Assembly: GCA_037442205.1 (NCBI GenBank)
Contig: JBBIQS010000050.1
Span: 1 to 57,766, forward strand
Reading direction: 5' to 3'
Length of the DNA: 57,766 nt
Source: JBBIQS01 sp037442205
GTDB lineage: Bacteria > Myxococcota > Myxococcia > Myxococcales > UBA5297
Shown: in pieces, positions 33,780 through 45,332 of the stretch
Position numbering within the stretch: position 1 is the stretch's first letter
How the letters are laid out: each line of letters opens with the position of its first letter
Program-made: the position numbers and the translations under genes
Notes under the pieces: generated by a model
The model's input: the letters and a program-made list of their open reading frames with translations, nothing else
The model's database searches: none
Told to the model about the DNA's origin: nothing

Positions 33780-33782
33780 GGC

Positions 33783-34223
33783 TCAGGTTTCGAGCGGGTC
33801 GATCACTTCCAGGAACGGGAAGCGGCGGAAGTCGGCGTCGCGGGTGTAGATGCGTCGAACCCCGTGCTCGCGCAGCAGCACCGCGGTGTGCAGGTCGTGC
33901 ATCACGTTGCCGCGGAGATCAGGGAGCTCGGCCAGCGTCTTGGCGGCGACCCGTCCGTGGTTGAAGGTGTGCTCGAGGACCTTGAGGCCGGGCGAATCGA
34001 GAAGCGAGTCGACAAAGTCCCAGGCCTGCTCGCTCGACCAGGGATTTGCCAGCGTGACTCGGTGCGTGGCGACCCTGAGAAACTCGTAGAGGACGTTCCA
34101 CGTCGTGTACCAGCGCTCGTCCTGGTTCAGCCACTTGCCGAGCAGGCGCGCACACCGCTCGTGCTCCGGGGTGTTCTCGAGAGCGGCATAGACGAAGACG
34201 TTGGTATCGACGGCGAACATCAT
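33783..34223 (-). CDS. vapC: PIN-domain toxin (VapC-like)
   Basis: 146 aa. It has the PIN acidic residues: VDTN at the start (Asp6), Glu47 (LYEFLR), and MHDLHTAVL plus YTRDADF near the end. It is predicted to be an Mg2+-dependent RNase. Its ATG overlaps the antitoxin stop (ATGA). Confidence 0.88.
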   Translation of the reverse strand: MMFAVDTNVFVYAALENTPEHERCARLLGKWLNQDERWYTTWNVLYEFLRVATHRVTLANPWSSEQAWDFVDSLLDSPGLKVLEHTFNHGRVAAKTLAELPDLRGNVMHDLHTAVLLREHGVRRIYTRDADFRRFPFLEVIDPLET

Positions 34224-34522
34224 TTCCCTCGGCGCGAGGGACGGTGGCCGGCGGCGTGCGGCTCGTCAGGGGCGGTCTTGTCGCGCGGATAGGGCGGCTC
34301 CTGCTCCATGGCACGATAGAGGGCATCGCGATCGGCGATGTCCACCAGCAGCGGCCCTCCGCGGAAAGTCGGAAACGCCCTTGGCTTCTTCTGCTTCGGC
34401 CTCGGCTCGAGCAGCATCCGCAGCGCGGTTTCCACCAACTCGGAGATGGTCCGTCCCGAGCGCGCCGCCTCCTCGCGCAGCCGAGCCATTACCCCGTCGT
34501 CGATGACCAGAGTCGTCTTCAT
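34220..34522 (-). CDS. vapB: Ribbon-helix-helix antitoxin (VapB-like)
   Basis: 100 aa. The N-terminal RHH DNA-binding motif is MKTTLVIDDGVMARLREEAARSGRTISELVETAL (given here by its halves: strand KTTLVIDD, helices VMARLREEAA and ISELVETAL). A Pro/Arg-rich C-terminal part would wrap the toxin. The start at 34522 abuts a palindrome. Confidence 0.85.
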   Translation of the reverse strand: MKTTLVIDDGVMARLREEAARSGRTISELVETALRMLLEPRPKQKKPRAFPTFRGGPLLVDIADRDALYRAMEQEPPYPRDKTAPDEPHAAGHRPSRRGK

Positions 34523-34523
34523 G

Positions 34524-34541
34524 CGTATGGAAAACCATATG
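34524..34541. promoter_or_regulatory. VapBC operator-like palindrome
   Basis: CGTATGG-AAAA-CCATATG has 7-nt arms with one mismatch. It lies directly upstream of the vapB start, where RHH antitoxins bind. The rest of the gap to 34943 holds only the terminator below. Confidence 0.5.
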
Positions 34542-34883
34542 CCTCGCTCGCGGTGAAGGCAACGCGGACCTCGGTGCTCGCGAAACGCGGCGGTATCGCC
34601 CCGACCATCGCCTTCCCCAAGGGTCGACGGCATTCGTGGCGCCCTCGCCGCCCTCAGCGACTTGCGCTGAGGGCAGCGCACTGCCTCGACGGACGGGAGG
34701 AGGGTCAATCCTGGTGGCGCCAAGCGCCAGAAGGCACCGTCTTCTCGTGCGAATTCGGCCGCGAGACTGAAGTGCCAGCGGGCGGAAGCGGGGAATCCCC
34801 TTCCGCCGCGCGGCAGAGCAGCCTCGCGCTGACCTCCCGAACATTCTGAATTCCCACCGGAATCCGGCCGCGGGACACCCACG

Positions 34884-34917
34884 AAAAAAAGGGCGCGACC
34901 CGAAGGCCGCGCCCCTT
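34884..34917 (-). terminator. Rho-independent terminator of the acyl-CoA ligase operon
   Basis: On the minus strand GGGCGCG-gccttcgggt-CGCGCCC is followed by TTTTTTT, 27 nt beyond the ligase stop. Confidence 0.85.
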
Positions 34918-34943
34918 TCATTTCAGGCTCAGCGAAGCTCGCT

Positions 34944-36802
<1,859 letters not shown>

Positions 36803-36806
<4 letters not shown>

Positions 36807-37615
36807 TTGAGCTCCTCCTCGATCTTGGGCTTGAGGTTCTTGGCCAACTTCTGGATGAAGCGCTCTTCCGGCGGGTCGTAGGCGGTGGGGGTGGCGGCGA
36901 GGATCTCATTCACCAGCTTCAGCGCCTCCTGGTAGTTCTCCTTGCCGCCGTCGTCCATGCGCATCTCGGCCCAGAACAGGCGGGCGCGCAAATGCGTGGG
37001 CTGCTTGGTGAGGACCTGCTTGTAGAGCTCGGCGGCCTTCTTGCGGTCGCGCTTAGGCCAGGGGAGCTTGGCGTAGTAGCGGCCGAACGAGAGCAGCGGG
37101 CCCCAGTTGTCGTAGCTGGGGGCCTTCTCCACCATCCAGTCCAGGTTCTTGCGGAACTTGCCCTCCAGGCCCTTGGAGAGCGCGGTGACGATGCCCATCC
37201 CGTCGCTGTAGTCGCCGCAGTTGGCCGCGGCCCAGTAGCGGGCGTCCTTCGACTCGGGGGCCTTGGTCAGCGCCTTCTCCGCCTGATCCCAGCCGAGCTT
37301 GGAGAGCTGCTCCTTCTGCTCGGAGCTGGCGGCAGTGTCGGCCTTCCAGAAGTTCCAGCGCGAGACGCGCCACAGGACCTCGGGATCCTCGGGCGCCGCC
37401 TTGAGCAGCTCGGCGGCCATGGCCTCGATGTCCTTGATGGCCTGCGGATCGTCGCGGCGGGGATAGAGCTCGTCGAGGGATTTGATTCCCGCCGGCACAT
37501 CGGTCGCCTGGGCCTGGGCCGAGGCGGCGGCCAGGAGCGCCAGGCACAAGGCGCCCGGGGCCAGCAGGCGCGGCAGCCCGCGACGGTCGAAAGAGGATGC
37601 TCTGCTCAACGACAT
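36803..37615 (-). CDS. Exported TPR protein (TatT-like)
   Basis: 270 aa with a signal peptide (LCLALLAAASAQAQA). TPR-like helices run throughout (LLKAAPEDPEVLWRVSRWNFWKA, KAAELYKQVLTKQPTHLRARLFWAEMRM). The pattern resembles the periplasmic TatT components associated with TRAP-type transport. Coupled to the acyl-CoA ligase gene, it may bind a lipid or organic-acid substrate in the periplasm. That role is inferred from context only. Confidence 0.75.
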
Positions 37616-37770
37616 CGACACCTCCGGCGCCCTCGCTTCGGAGGGCTTTGCCGGGCCGCGCAGGTCGGACTCCGGCGGTTGGATTCGAGGTGCGTGTGCT
37701 CCCTGCGACTGGTCGGCCGCGAGACACCCCCCGCGGGCGAAGCGGCATCTTACCCAAATAAGGTGGCTGT

Positions 37771-38556
37771 CTACACCGATAGAAGCGACGAGCGCAGCGC
37801 GAACAGCTGTCGGGCATTGGCAGTCGTCGCCTGGCAGACATCTTCGAAGGAGAGGTTTTTCACCTCGGCCAGGCGCTTGGCGGTCTCGACGACCCAGGCC
37901 GGCTCGTTGCGCTTGCCGCGGTACGGGAGCGGAGCGAGGTAGGGGCTGTCGGTCTCCACCAGCAGCCGGTCGAGGGGGACGAGCTTGGCCGCTTCGCGGA
38001 TCTCCTCGGCGGTCTTGAAGGTGAGGATGCCGGAGAAGGAGATGTGGAAGCCCAGGTCGAGGTACGCGCGGGCGGCGGCCCGGTCGCCGCTGAAGCAGTG
38101 GACCTGGCCGCCGATCTCCCCTGCCCGCTCCTCGCGCAGGATGGAGATCGTCTCGTCGTCGGCCTCGCGCACGTGGAGCACCAGCGGCTTGCGGACCTTG
38201 CGCGCCAGGGAGATGTGGAGGCGCAGCGCCTCTCGCTGCCGGCCGGGCGTGGAGTGGTTGTAGTGGAAGTCGAGCCCGGTCTCGCCCACCGCCACCACCT
38301 TGGGATCGGCCGCCAGCTGCTCGAGGAGCTTGAGGTCCTCCTCGGGAGCCTGGCCGCACTCGTGGGGATGGATCGCCGCGGTCGCCGAGACCTCGTCCGG
38401 CCGGGCCCGAGCCAATTCGAGCGCGCAGCCGAAGTCCTGGGGCTTGCGCCACAGGCCATTGACGATCAGGTGTCCGACCCCTGCCGCGCGCGCCCGGGCG
38501 ATGACTGCGTCGCGATCTTCGAAGTCGTCGAGGTGGCAGTGGGCGTCGACCAACAT
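37771..38556 (-). CDS. tatD: TatD-family metal-dependent DNase
   Basis: 261 aa. The TIM-barrel metal motif is DAHCHLDD, with AIHPHE, GETGLDFHY, LHVREADD, HCFSGD and ETDSPYLAP at the expected positions. It is predicted to be a 3'-5' exonuclease or D-aminoacyl-tRNA-deacylase-like enzyme. Its ATG shares a base with the HEAT-repeat gene's stop. Confidence 0.93.
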   Translation of the reverse strand: MLVDAHCHLDDFEDRDAVIARARAAGVGHLIVNGLWRKPQDFGCALELARARPDEVSATAAIHPHECGQAPEEDLKLLEQLAADPKVVAVGETGLDFHYNHSTPGRQREALRLHISLARKVRKPLVLHVREADDETISILREERAGEIGGQVHCFSGDRAAARAYLDLGFHISFSGILTFKTAEEIREAAKLVPLDRLLVETDSPYLAPLPYRGKRNEPAWVVETAKRLAEVKNLSFEDVCQATTANARQLFALRSSLLSV

Positions 38557-39536
38557 CAGGGAGCCTCGTCCGGCTTGTCGAAGAACTCCAGCTCGAGCTG
38601 GACCGCGCTCTGGACCTCTTCCTCCTTGATTCCCTTGGCTTTTTCCAGTGCGGCCTTGGCCTCGCCGGTGCGCAGCCTGCCCAGCCCTTCGGCCGCGCCG
38701 GCGCGGACCGCCGGCTCCTCGGCCTCGTCGTAGAGCAGCGCGCTGAGCTTCTCCAGAGCGCCCGGGGCTCCGATGGCTCCCAGCGCGGTGGCAGCCACGG
38801 CGCGGAAAACCTTCTCCGCGCGATCGGCGAGGATAGCTTCCAGCAGGACGGCAGCCTCAGCCAACGCCAGCTCGCCGACCGCCTCCAGCGCAACGCCAGC
38901 GCCCTCGCCCTTGCGCGCCTTCACCCGCTCCAGCAGCCAGCTCTTGGCGCTCTCCTTGCCGAGCTTGGCCAGCGTCCAGGCCGCGCGAACGCGCTCGAAA
39001 TCGCTGACGAAGAAGCGCTTGCCGAAGACCTTCTCGACCGCCTCGACCGCGCGGGCATCGCCGAGCGTCGCCAGCGAAGTGAGCGCCTCGTAGCGGGTGT
39101 CGGCGACCTGCGTTCCCTCGACCAGCGGCTCGAAGGCCAGCGAATCCTTGAACGGCGCCAGGCCTTGGCCGGCCAGGAAGCGCACCTCGAAAGTGGGATC
39201 GGCCGCCAGCGCGCGCAGCAGCGGCAAGCCCGCCTTCCTCAGGAAGATCGCGGCGTCGGCCAACTCGCGGCGGGCCTCGGCGTCGGCATCCTTGAGATGG
39301 CGCTCCAGGAGCGGCAGCGCCCCCGCTCCCCGAGCCAGGGCCACCAGCTTCCAGGCCTGCCCGCGGACCTGAGCCCGCGCATCGTCGGCGAGCTGCTCGG
39401 CGCGCTTGGCGATTTCCACCGCGTCCTCGCCCTCGGAGGCCGCCGTCTCGAGCGACTCGACCACCTCGAGGAACGCCTGGCGCGTGCGCGCGCCGACCAG
39501 GTCGGCGAAGAGCTTGTCGAGTTCCTGCTGCGTCAT
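38556..39536 (-). CDS. HEAT-repeat protein
   Basis: 326 aa, all helical. It has about seven HEAT-like units (such as DADAEARRELADAAIFLRKAGLPLLRALAADPTFEVRFLAG, VFRAVAATALGAIGAPGALEKL). Such solenoids act as protein scaffolds. It is sandwiched by coupled overlaps between metG (ATGA) and tatD, suggesting a housekeeping role. No enzyme motif is seen. Confidence 0.78.
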   Translation of the reverse strand: MTQQELDKLFADLVGARTRQAFLEVVESLETAASEGEDAVEIAKRAEQLADDARAQVRGQAWKLVALARGAGALPLLERHLKDADAEARRELADAAIFLRKAGLPLLRALAADPTFEVRFLAGQGLAPFKDSLAFEPLVEGTQVADTRYEALTSLATLGDARAVEAVEKVFGKRFFVSDFERVRAAWTLAKLGKESAKSWLLERVKARKGEGAGVALEAVGELALAEAAVLLEAILADRAEKVFRAVAATALGAIGAPGALEKLSALLYDEAEEPAVRAGAAEGLGRLRTGEAKAALEKAKGIKEEEVQSAVQLELEFFDKPDEAP

Positions 39537-41593
39537 CGGATCCTCGTCCCGGGAGGCAGGTCGCCGGGGACGTCGACGAGGGTGAGCTTGGGCGGCTCGC
39601 CGGCGGCCAAGAGCATCCCGTTCGACTCGATGCCGCGGATGGCCCGCTTGGCGAGGTTGGCCACCACCACCACCCGCTTGCCCACCACCTGCTCCGGCGC
39701 GTAGGCCTCGGCGATGCCTGCCGCGATCGTCCGGGCCTCCGGCTCGCCCAGGTCCACCTTGAGCTTGAGCAGCTTGTCGGCCTTGGGCACCCGCTCCGCC
39801 TCGAGGATCTTGCCGATCTTGAGCTCGATCTTGGAGAAGTCGTCGTAGCTGGCCACGCCCGGCGCGACCTCGGGCTTGGGCTCGGCCTTCTTGGCCTCCT
39901 TCTTGGCCTCCTTCTTGGCGGGCTTGGCTGGCTCCGGCGGCGGCGCCGAGACGACCACCAGCTTCTCGACCTGCTTCTCGTCGAGCCGGCCGATGATAGG
40001 CCGCGGGGTGCCGATCTTGTGGCCGGCCGGCAGCAGCGCGCCCTTGGCGGAGGCCAGGTCCTTGAAGGTCAGCGGCTTGGCGGCCAGCTGGCCGAAGATC
40101 TCCTCGGCGACCTTGGGGACCACCGGGAAGAGCATCGCCCCGACTAGGTAGGCGACGTCGGCGATGGTCGACAGGTCGCGGCGGGCCTCGTCGGGGGCCG
40201 AGGCCACCTTCTCCCAGGGCTTGGAGTCCTGGACGAACTTGTTGACCCGCTCGCCGAGCTCGGTGAGCGCCTTGAGCCCGCCGCGGAACTCCAGCTTGCC
40301 GAAGGCCTCGCGCACCAGCGGCACCGTCTTGAAGGCGTCGTCGAGCAGCGCCGGGTTGCGGTCGGCGGAGATCTTGCCGTCCATCCGCGTCGCCAGGATC
40401 GACAGCGAGCGGTTGACCATGTTGCCCAGGTTGTTGATCAGCTCGGCGTTGACCTTGTTGCGGAACTCCTTGAGCGACAGGTCGATGTCCTCGGGGCTCG
40501 GCCCCAGGTTGGCGGCGAAGAAGTAGCGCAGGTAGCTCGGGTCGAGGATGTCCAGGTACTGGCGGGCGTTGATGAAGGTCCCGCGGGACTTGCTCATCTT
40601 CTCGCCGTTGACGGTGAGCATCCCGTGGACGATGAGCTTCTCGGGCCGCTTGAGAGCGGCGCCCTTGAGCATCGCCGGCCAGAACAGCGCGTGGAAGTTG
40701 AGGATGTCCTTGCCGATGATGTGGCGCACGCTCGAGTCGGCGTCCTCGTTCCAGTAGAGGTCGAGGGCGCTCTTCGGGCTGCCGATCTTCTTCAGGTAAC
40801 GCTCGACGGAGCTGATGTAGCCGATGGGAGCGTCGAGCCAGACGTAGAAGTACTTGTCCTTCTCGCCGGGGATGTTGAAGCCGAAGTACGGGCCGTCGCG
40901 GCTGATGCACCAGTCGGCCAGGCCGGTGCCCAGCCAGCCGCCCATCAAATTATTGCGGATGGCGGCGTCGAGGGTGCCCTCCTTGCCGCTCCATTCCCGG
41001 AGGAAGTCCCCGTATTTGCCGAGCTTGAAGAAGTAGTGCTCGGAGGCCTTGCGGGTGGGGGCGCTGCCGCAGATGGCGCAGTGCGGGTCCTTGAGATCGG
41101 TGGGGGCGTAGGTGGCGTTGCACTTCTCGCAGACGTCGCCGTACTGGTCGGGCGAGCTGCAGCGCGGGCAGGTTCCCTTGACGAAGCGATCGGGGAGGAA
41201 GCGCTGGTCCTTCTCGCAGTAGGTCAGCTCGAGGGCCTTCTTCTCGATCGCCCCGGCCTTCTGCAGGCGCTGGAAGATGAGCTCGGCGTACTGGCGGTTC
41301 TCGTCCGAGTTGGTGGAGTCGTAGTGGTCGAAGCCGATGCCGAAGTCCTTGAAGTCGCGGACGTGCTCGTCCCAGACCCCGGCCACCAGCTGCTCGGGGG
41401 TGATGCCGAGCTTGCGGGCATTGAGCTCGATCGGAGTGCCGTGGGTGTCGTCGGCGCAGATGTGGATCACGTCCTCGCCGGCCGAGCGCAGGAAGCGCAC
41501 GTAGATGTCGGTCTGGATGTGCTCGACGAGGTGACCGAGGTGAATGCTGCCGTTGGCGTAAGGCAGGGCGCTGGTCACGAGGATCTTGGTCAA
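39533..41593 (-). CDS. metG: Methionyl-tRNA synthetase
   Basis: 686 aa. The HIGH-type motif is SIHLGH in PYANGSIHLGHLVEH. The zinc-knuckle Cys pairs are CPRC..CEKC..CAIC, and KMSKS lies in NGEKMSKSRG. A C-terminal OB-fold tRNA-binding domain (KIELKIGKILEAERV) follows a Lys/Glu/Ala linker. I chose TTG 41593 because GTTGGAGG lies 6 nt upstream and ILVTSALPYANG follows at once. An earlier TTG at 41674 would add 27 atypical residues. Confidence 0.95.
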   Translation of the reverse strand: MTKILVTSALPYANGSIHLGHLVEHIQTDIYVRFLRSAGEDVIHICADDTHGTPIELNARKLGITPEQLVAGVWDEHVRDFKDFGIGFDHYDSTNSDENRQYAELIFQRLQKAGAIEKKALELTYCEKDQRFLPDRFVKGTCPRCSSPDQYGDVCEKCNATYAPTDLKDPHCAICGSAPTRKASEHYFFKLGKYGDFLREWSGKEGTLDAAIRNNLMGGWLGTGLADWCISRDGPYFGFNIPGEKDKYFYVWLDAPIGYISSVERYLKKIGSPKSALDLYWNEDADSSVRHIIGKDILNFHALFWPAMLKGAALKRPEKLIVHGMLTVNGEKMSKSRGTFINARQYLDILDPSYLRYFFAANLGPSPEDIDLSLKEFRNKVNAELINNLGNMVNRSLSILATRMDGKISADRNPALLDDAFKTVPLVREAFGKLEFRGGLKALTELGERVNKFVQDSKPWEKVASAPDEARRDLSTIADVAYLVGAMLFPVVPKVAEEIFGQLAAKPLTFKDLASAKGALLPAGHKIGTPRPIIGRLDEKQVEKLVVVSAPPPEPAKPAKKEAKKEAKKAEPKPEVAPGVASYDDFSKIELKIGKILEAERVPKADKLLKLKVDLGEPEARTIAAGIAEAYAPEQVVGKRVVVVANLAKRAIRGIESNGMLLAAGEPPKLTLVDVPGDLPPGTRIR

Positions 41594-41762
41594 GGCGGCC
41601 TCCAACTGCGGGCTTTCCGAGGTCGAGTTGCCTCGGCGGGAGGCTCTTTTATTGGTTCTCCTCTGAGGGGGCAAGCGGGAGCGGCGGACCCTCCCGCGTT
41701 TGCGGGCGCAGCCCAGGCTGGGCTACAGATCGATGCCTGGAGGGGGCTGCGGCGGGGGCTGC

Positions 41763-43232
41763 ATGCTCGAGAAGGACCTGGTGGAGCGCCTGCGCAGCGA
41801 GGCGCTGCGCGCGTTGGCGAGGCAGCTGAACCTGGTGCTGGCGCTGGCGGTGGGCCCGGCCACCCTGGGCCTGTTCGGCCTGCAGCTGTGGCTGCGGCCG
41901 TGCTGGCAATTCGAGCTGTTGCTCAGCTCCAGCCTCGCGCTGTACCTGGGCTGGCTCGCCGCCCTGCTTCTCGCCCGCCGGGGAAGGCTGGTCCCCTCCG
42001 CCGCGCTGACCGTCGGGTCCCTGTGGTTCCACTGCACCCTGGCGCTCCTGGTGCGCGCCGACACCACCGCCTCCGCGGTCGTCTCCCTGGTGGCGGTGAC
42101 GGTCTACGGCGCGCTGGTGTCGGGCCGGCTGGGCCTTCTGTCCGGGGCGGCGACCCTGCTCAGCGTCGCCTTGGGCGAGGTGCTGCTGGTTCTCCGCCCG
42201 TTCGAACAGGCCGACAGCCCCGCCTGGTTCCAGGCCCTCTTCGAGGGCAGCTTCGTGCTGATGGTGGTGCCGATCATCCTGTTCTTCCTGCGGATCAGCG
42301 AGCGGCTGAGCCAGCTGCCCCTGGTGCCGCTGGAGCGCACCGGGCAGGAGCAGCGACGGCTGCTGGCGCTGGTGGCCAGGCTGCAACCCGACATCGAGCA
42401 CGTCACCCGCCTGCTCGAGCAGACGGCGGTGGCCCTGGCCGCCCAATCCACCCAGATCGCCGACACCACCACCCAGGTCAACCTGGCGCTGAAGGAGCTG
42501 GCGGAGGGCGCCCGCGAGACCTCGGCCACCGCCAGCACCACCCGGGGCGCCGCCCACCAGACCCAGGAGGCCGGGACCGAGGGGCTCAAGCGCCTGGAGA
42601 CGCTGCAGCGGCAGTTCCAGAGCTTCGTGGCGCTGATGTCCTCGGTCCGCCAGAACACCGAGGCCCTGGCCCTGCAGACTGAGCGGACCGGCGAGGTGAT
42701 CGAGGGCATTCGCGACGTGGACGAGCAGGTCAACGTGCTGGCGATCAACGCCGCCATCGAGGCCGCCCGGGCCGGCGAGGCGGGCAAGGGCTTCGCGGTG
42801 GTCGCCCAGGAGCTGCGCCGGATGATCCGCCAGACCGGCGTCAACCTCACCCGCGGACAAGAGCTGCTGGGGGAGGTGCGCCGCGAGGCGGAGCACACGC
42901 TGAAGGAGACCAGCACCACCTCCGGGCTGCTCGAGGTCCACATCGGCGACCTGCAGAAGACCGGGTCCCTGCTCCAGCGCATCATCGAGAGCTACGTCCA
43001 GACCTCGGTCAAGGTGGACCTGATCGCCGCCTCCTCCACTCACCAGCAGGAGCAGGTCGGCCGCGTCGCGCAGGCCATGGAGCAGCTCGCCAAGCTGGCC
43101 GAGTCGCTGACCGGCTCGGCCGGAGAGCTGACCCTCTCGCTGGAGCGCGTCTCCCGCTCCTCGCAGGAGCTCAAGGCCCTGGTGGGCCAGGTCGAGAAGG
43201 CCCACGCGGACGCGCTGACGCCGGCCGCCTAA
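41763..43232 (+). CDS. Methyl-accepting chemotaxis-like receptor
   Basis: 489 aa. About five to six TM helices (residues 15-185) have no periplasmic sensor domain. A cytoplasmic signalling coiled coil follows with the hairpin tip VNVLAINAAIEAARAGEAGKGFAVVAQELRRM. This is the highly conserved kinase-coupling region, here in a slightly variant form. The multi-TM N terminus suggests sensing of membrane state or of an internal signal. It may belong to a non-flagellar (motility or developmental) chemosensory array. GGAGGGGG and GGGG precede the ATG at 41763; a start at 41733 is possible. Confidence 0.85.
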   Translation: MLEKDLVERLRSEALRALARQLNLVLALAVGPATLGLFGLQLWLRPCWQFELLLSSSLALYLGWLAALLLARRGRLVPSAALTVGSLWFHCTLALLVRADTTASAVVSLVAVTVYGALVSGRLGLLSGAATLLSVALGEVLLVLRPFEQADSPAWFQALFEGSFVLMVVPIILFFLRISERLSQLPLVPLERTGQEQRRLLALVARLQPDIEHVTRLLEQTAVALAAQSTQIADTTTQVNLALKELAEGARETSATASTTRGAAHQTQEAGTEGLKRLETLQRQFQSFVALMSSVRQNTEALALQTERTGEVIEGIRDVDEQVNVLAINAAIEAARAGEAGKGFAVVAQELRRMIRQTGVNLTRGQELLGEVRREAEHTLKETSTTSGLLEVHIGDLQKTGSLLQRIIESYVQTSVKVDLIAASSTHQQEQVGRVAQAMEQLAKLAESLTGSAGELTLSLERVSRSSQELKALVGQVEKAHADALTPAA

Positions 43233-43248
43233 CCGGAACCGGCCGCGC

Positions 43249-43629
43249 TCACTCCTCGGCGACCGCCTCGGCCTCGATCTCCACCAGCCAGCGCGGGTCG
43301 AGCAGCGCGGCGACCACGACCATGGTGGCGGCCGGGCGCACCTCGCGGAAGACCTCGGCGTGGGCCCGGCCGACCGCCTCGGCGTGCTTGGCGTCGGTCA
43401 GGTAGATGCGGGTGCGCACCACCTGCTGCAGGCTCGAGCCGGCCTTGCGCAGCGCCGCGCCGACGATCTCCAGGCAGCGGCGCGCCTGCTGGTAAGGATC
43501 GGTCTCCACGCGGTTGTCCGGGAAGATGGGCGCCGTCCCCGAGACCAGCACGCGGTCGCCCACGCGCACGGCTCGGGAGAATCCGATCTTGGGCTCGAAG
43601 GGCGAGCCGGAGCTGAAGCGCTCGGTCAT
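43249..43629 (-). CDS. RidA/YjgF/UK114-family protein
   Basis: 126 aa. It has the conserved start FSSGSPFEPKIGFSRAVRVGDRVLVSGTAP and the Arg in VRTRIYLTDA. The expected C-terminal end is close to FREVRPAATMVVVAAL. RidA proteins deaminate reactive enamine/imine intermediates; the substrate for this subfamily is unknown. Confidence 0.9.
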   Translation of the reverse strand: MTERFSSGSPFEPKIGFSRAVRVGDRVLVSGTAPIFPDNRVETDPYQQARRCLEIVGAALRKAGSSLQQVVRTRIYLTDAKHAEAVGRAHAEVFREVRPAATMVVVAALLDPRWLVEIEAEAVAEE

Positions 43630-44214
43630 GGTCTTCCTCGGTGCGGGATCCGCTCGCCAAGACTAGGCGATCTTTGCCTCGGTCACTGCCCGCGCCAGTA
43701 GCCTGGCCTTCGGCTGGTGGGAGCTATCGCCGCGACGACGATGCGCCAAAGGGAAATCCGCGCAAGAGCTTTCGCCGGCATAGCGGCCGAGCGCTGTGCA
43801 CCCTGCCCGACTGGGGCCATTGCGCCCCGAAATCCGAGACCAGCGGGTTGGCGATGACCCGGCCGTGACGCCGCCGCCAGCAGCCGGCCCCCGGGCCATC
43901 GCCGCCGTGACGGATGAGCATTTGCCAGTGGAATCAGCGTCCCAGCGATCTGCTGCCGCCGCTGGGCCCGGCCGCACCATCGGCAGGCCGGCCGCGGCAC
44001 GCCGACTGCAGCCGTTTGCCGGGCGGAAGCGGTTAGGACTCCAAGTGTTCAACTGCGAATCCTACGGCCGAGGTCCGCATCAATATGAGTGCGGAAGATA
44101 TCGAGAGGATGCACGGTTCCTAGGACCGACAGACTTTGAGAATGCCGCGGTTCCCCCCCTCCCCCGCGGCAGGCCGGCCGCCGTTCCTCGCGAATGGCGG
44201 CCGGTTTTATTTTC
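43630..44214. other. 585-nt gap without a convincing gene; possible ncRNA
   Basis: No frame has protein character. The region has a less extreme base composition than its neighbours. A strong plus-strand terminator lies near its end (44174-44213) with no plus-strand protein gene ahead of it. A 12-codon ORF (MSAEDIERMHGS, ATG at 44092) lies inside, with weak RBS support. I cannot match any RNA family by eye. Confidence 0.35.
44174..44213 (+). terminator. Rho-independent terminator without an upstream protein gene
   Basis: CCGGCCGCC (44174-44182) pairs exactly with GGCGGCCGG (44196-44204) and is followed by TTTTATTTT. It is adjacent to the 3' end of the convergent TPR gene. Confidence 0.8.
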
Positions 44215-45288
44215 TCAGTCGCCGATCCCGAGGACGTACTTCTTGACGTAGCGGCGCACCGAGTAGCGCGACGCAGGGTCGAGCTTGAGGCCGATCTGTG
44301 GGTCGAGCCGCGACCCGAGCTCGTAGACCGCGAAGGCCCCAGCGAGCTTGTCCTTGACCGCTTGCGCCAGCTTGTCGATGGCCGGGTTCGGGGCGCTGCC
44401 GTCCTTGGCGCCGAGTACTTCGTGGGCGCCGATCAGTGCCACCAGGCACTCCATCTCTTCCAGCGTGGACCAACCCGGCGCCGAGCTGCCAGTCATCTCC
44501 TGGCGATGGGTCGTCTCGCCCATCCAGTAGGCCTTGCAGGCCGCCCAGCCGAGCCAATACGAGTCGGCATAGACCGCGACCGCCCTGCCCTCCTTGCGCA
44601 CGAAGGCGCGCGGCACGAAGAGCTCGTCCTGCACCTTGATTCCCCACTGCTGGCCGTTCTTGCGCAGGTGCCCGAGGAGGATGGGATTGCGCGGCTTGAG
44701 CACCAGCGAGGTGACGAAGCTCTCCACCGCCTCCTTGGTCCTGCCGAGCCGGGCCAGCGCGTTGCCGCGGTAGAAGTGCAGCCGGTAGTCGTCCGGGTTG
44801 AGCTCGATGGCCCGGTCGTAGTGCTCGAGCGCGGCGGCGGCCTTGTCGCTGAACAGCGCGCAGTCCCCGAGGCCGGCGTGCACCAGGTAGAACTTGGGGT
44901 CGATCTCCAGGACCGCCCGGTACTTCTTGGCTGCGCCCTCGAAGTCCTTCTTGTCGTAGAGCGCCTCGGCCTCGCCCAGCGGCTCCTCGGTCTCCGGCTT
45001 CACCGGCCACTCGGCGACCGCGAGCCGCCCCGAGGGGTCCCGGATCAACTTGGGAATCTGGGCCGGGGGCACCAGCTCCGGCCACAGCAGCTGCGAGAAC
45101 GAGCTCGGCGGAACGTCCTTGAGCTTGTCCAGGGTGCTCAGCCGGTACTCGACCGGCGACTCCTTCATCCGCTGCAGGATCTCGGGCAGCGACAGCCAGG
45201 GGCGGCCAGGCGCGGCGGCGATATTCCCGTCCACGGGCAAGACCGAGGTGCTGAGCGCGACGAGCGCTCCGACGGCGATGGTGTGCAT
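44215..45288 (-). CDS. Secreted TPR-repeat protein
   Basis: 357 aa. It has a short signal-like N terminus and then three TPR units in the middle (about 95-210: EPLGEAEALYDKKDFEGAAKKYRAVLEIDPKF, DYRLHFYRGNALARLGRTKEAVESF). A C-terminal domain has no known signature. It probably mediates protein interaction in the envelope. It is transcribed with or just after the Fic gene (44-nt gap). Confidence 0.72.
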   Translation of the reverse strand: MHTIAVGALVALSTSVLPVDGNIAAAPGRPWLSLPEILQRMKESPVEYRLSTLDKLKDVPPSSFSQLLWPELVPPAQIPKLIRDPSGRLAVAEWPVKPETEEPLGEAEALYDKKDFEGAAKKYRAVLEIDPKFYLVHAGLGDCALFSDKAAAALEHYDRAIELNPDDYRLHFYRGNALARLGRTKEAVESFVTSLVLKPRNPILLGHLRKNGQQWGIKVQDELFVPRAFVRKEGRAVAVYADSYWLGWAACKAYWMGETTHRQEMTGSSAPGWSTLEEMECLVALIGAHEVLGAKDGSAPNPAIDKLAQAVKDKLAGAFAVYELGSRLDPQIGLKLDPASRYSVRRYVKKYVLGIGD

Positions 45289-45332
45289 GAGTCCCTCCCC
45301 TGCTGCGTCCTGCCACTACTGGGCTCGCCGAG

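Noticed and set aside
43663..44052. A 129-aa minus-strand ORF in the 585-nt gap
   Set aside because: Arg/Ala-rich with no domain or RBS; composition alone explains it.
44041..44140. A tRNA-like segment around CAACTGCGAATCCTACGG
   Set aside because: No acceptor stem, anticodon arm or T-arm of correct geometry can be drawn.
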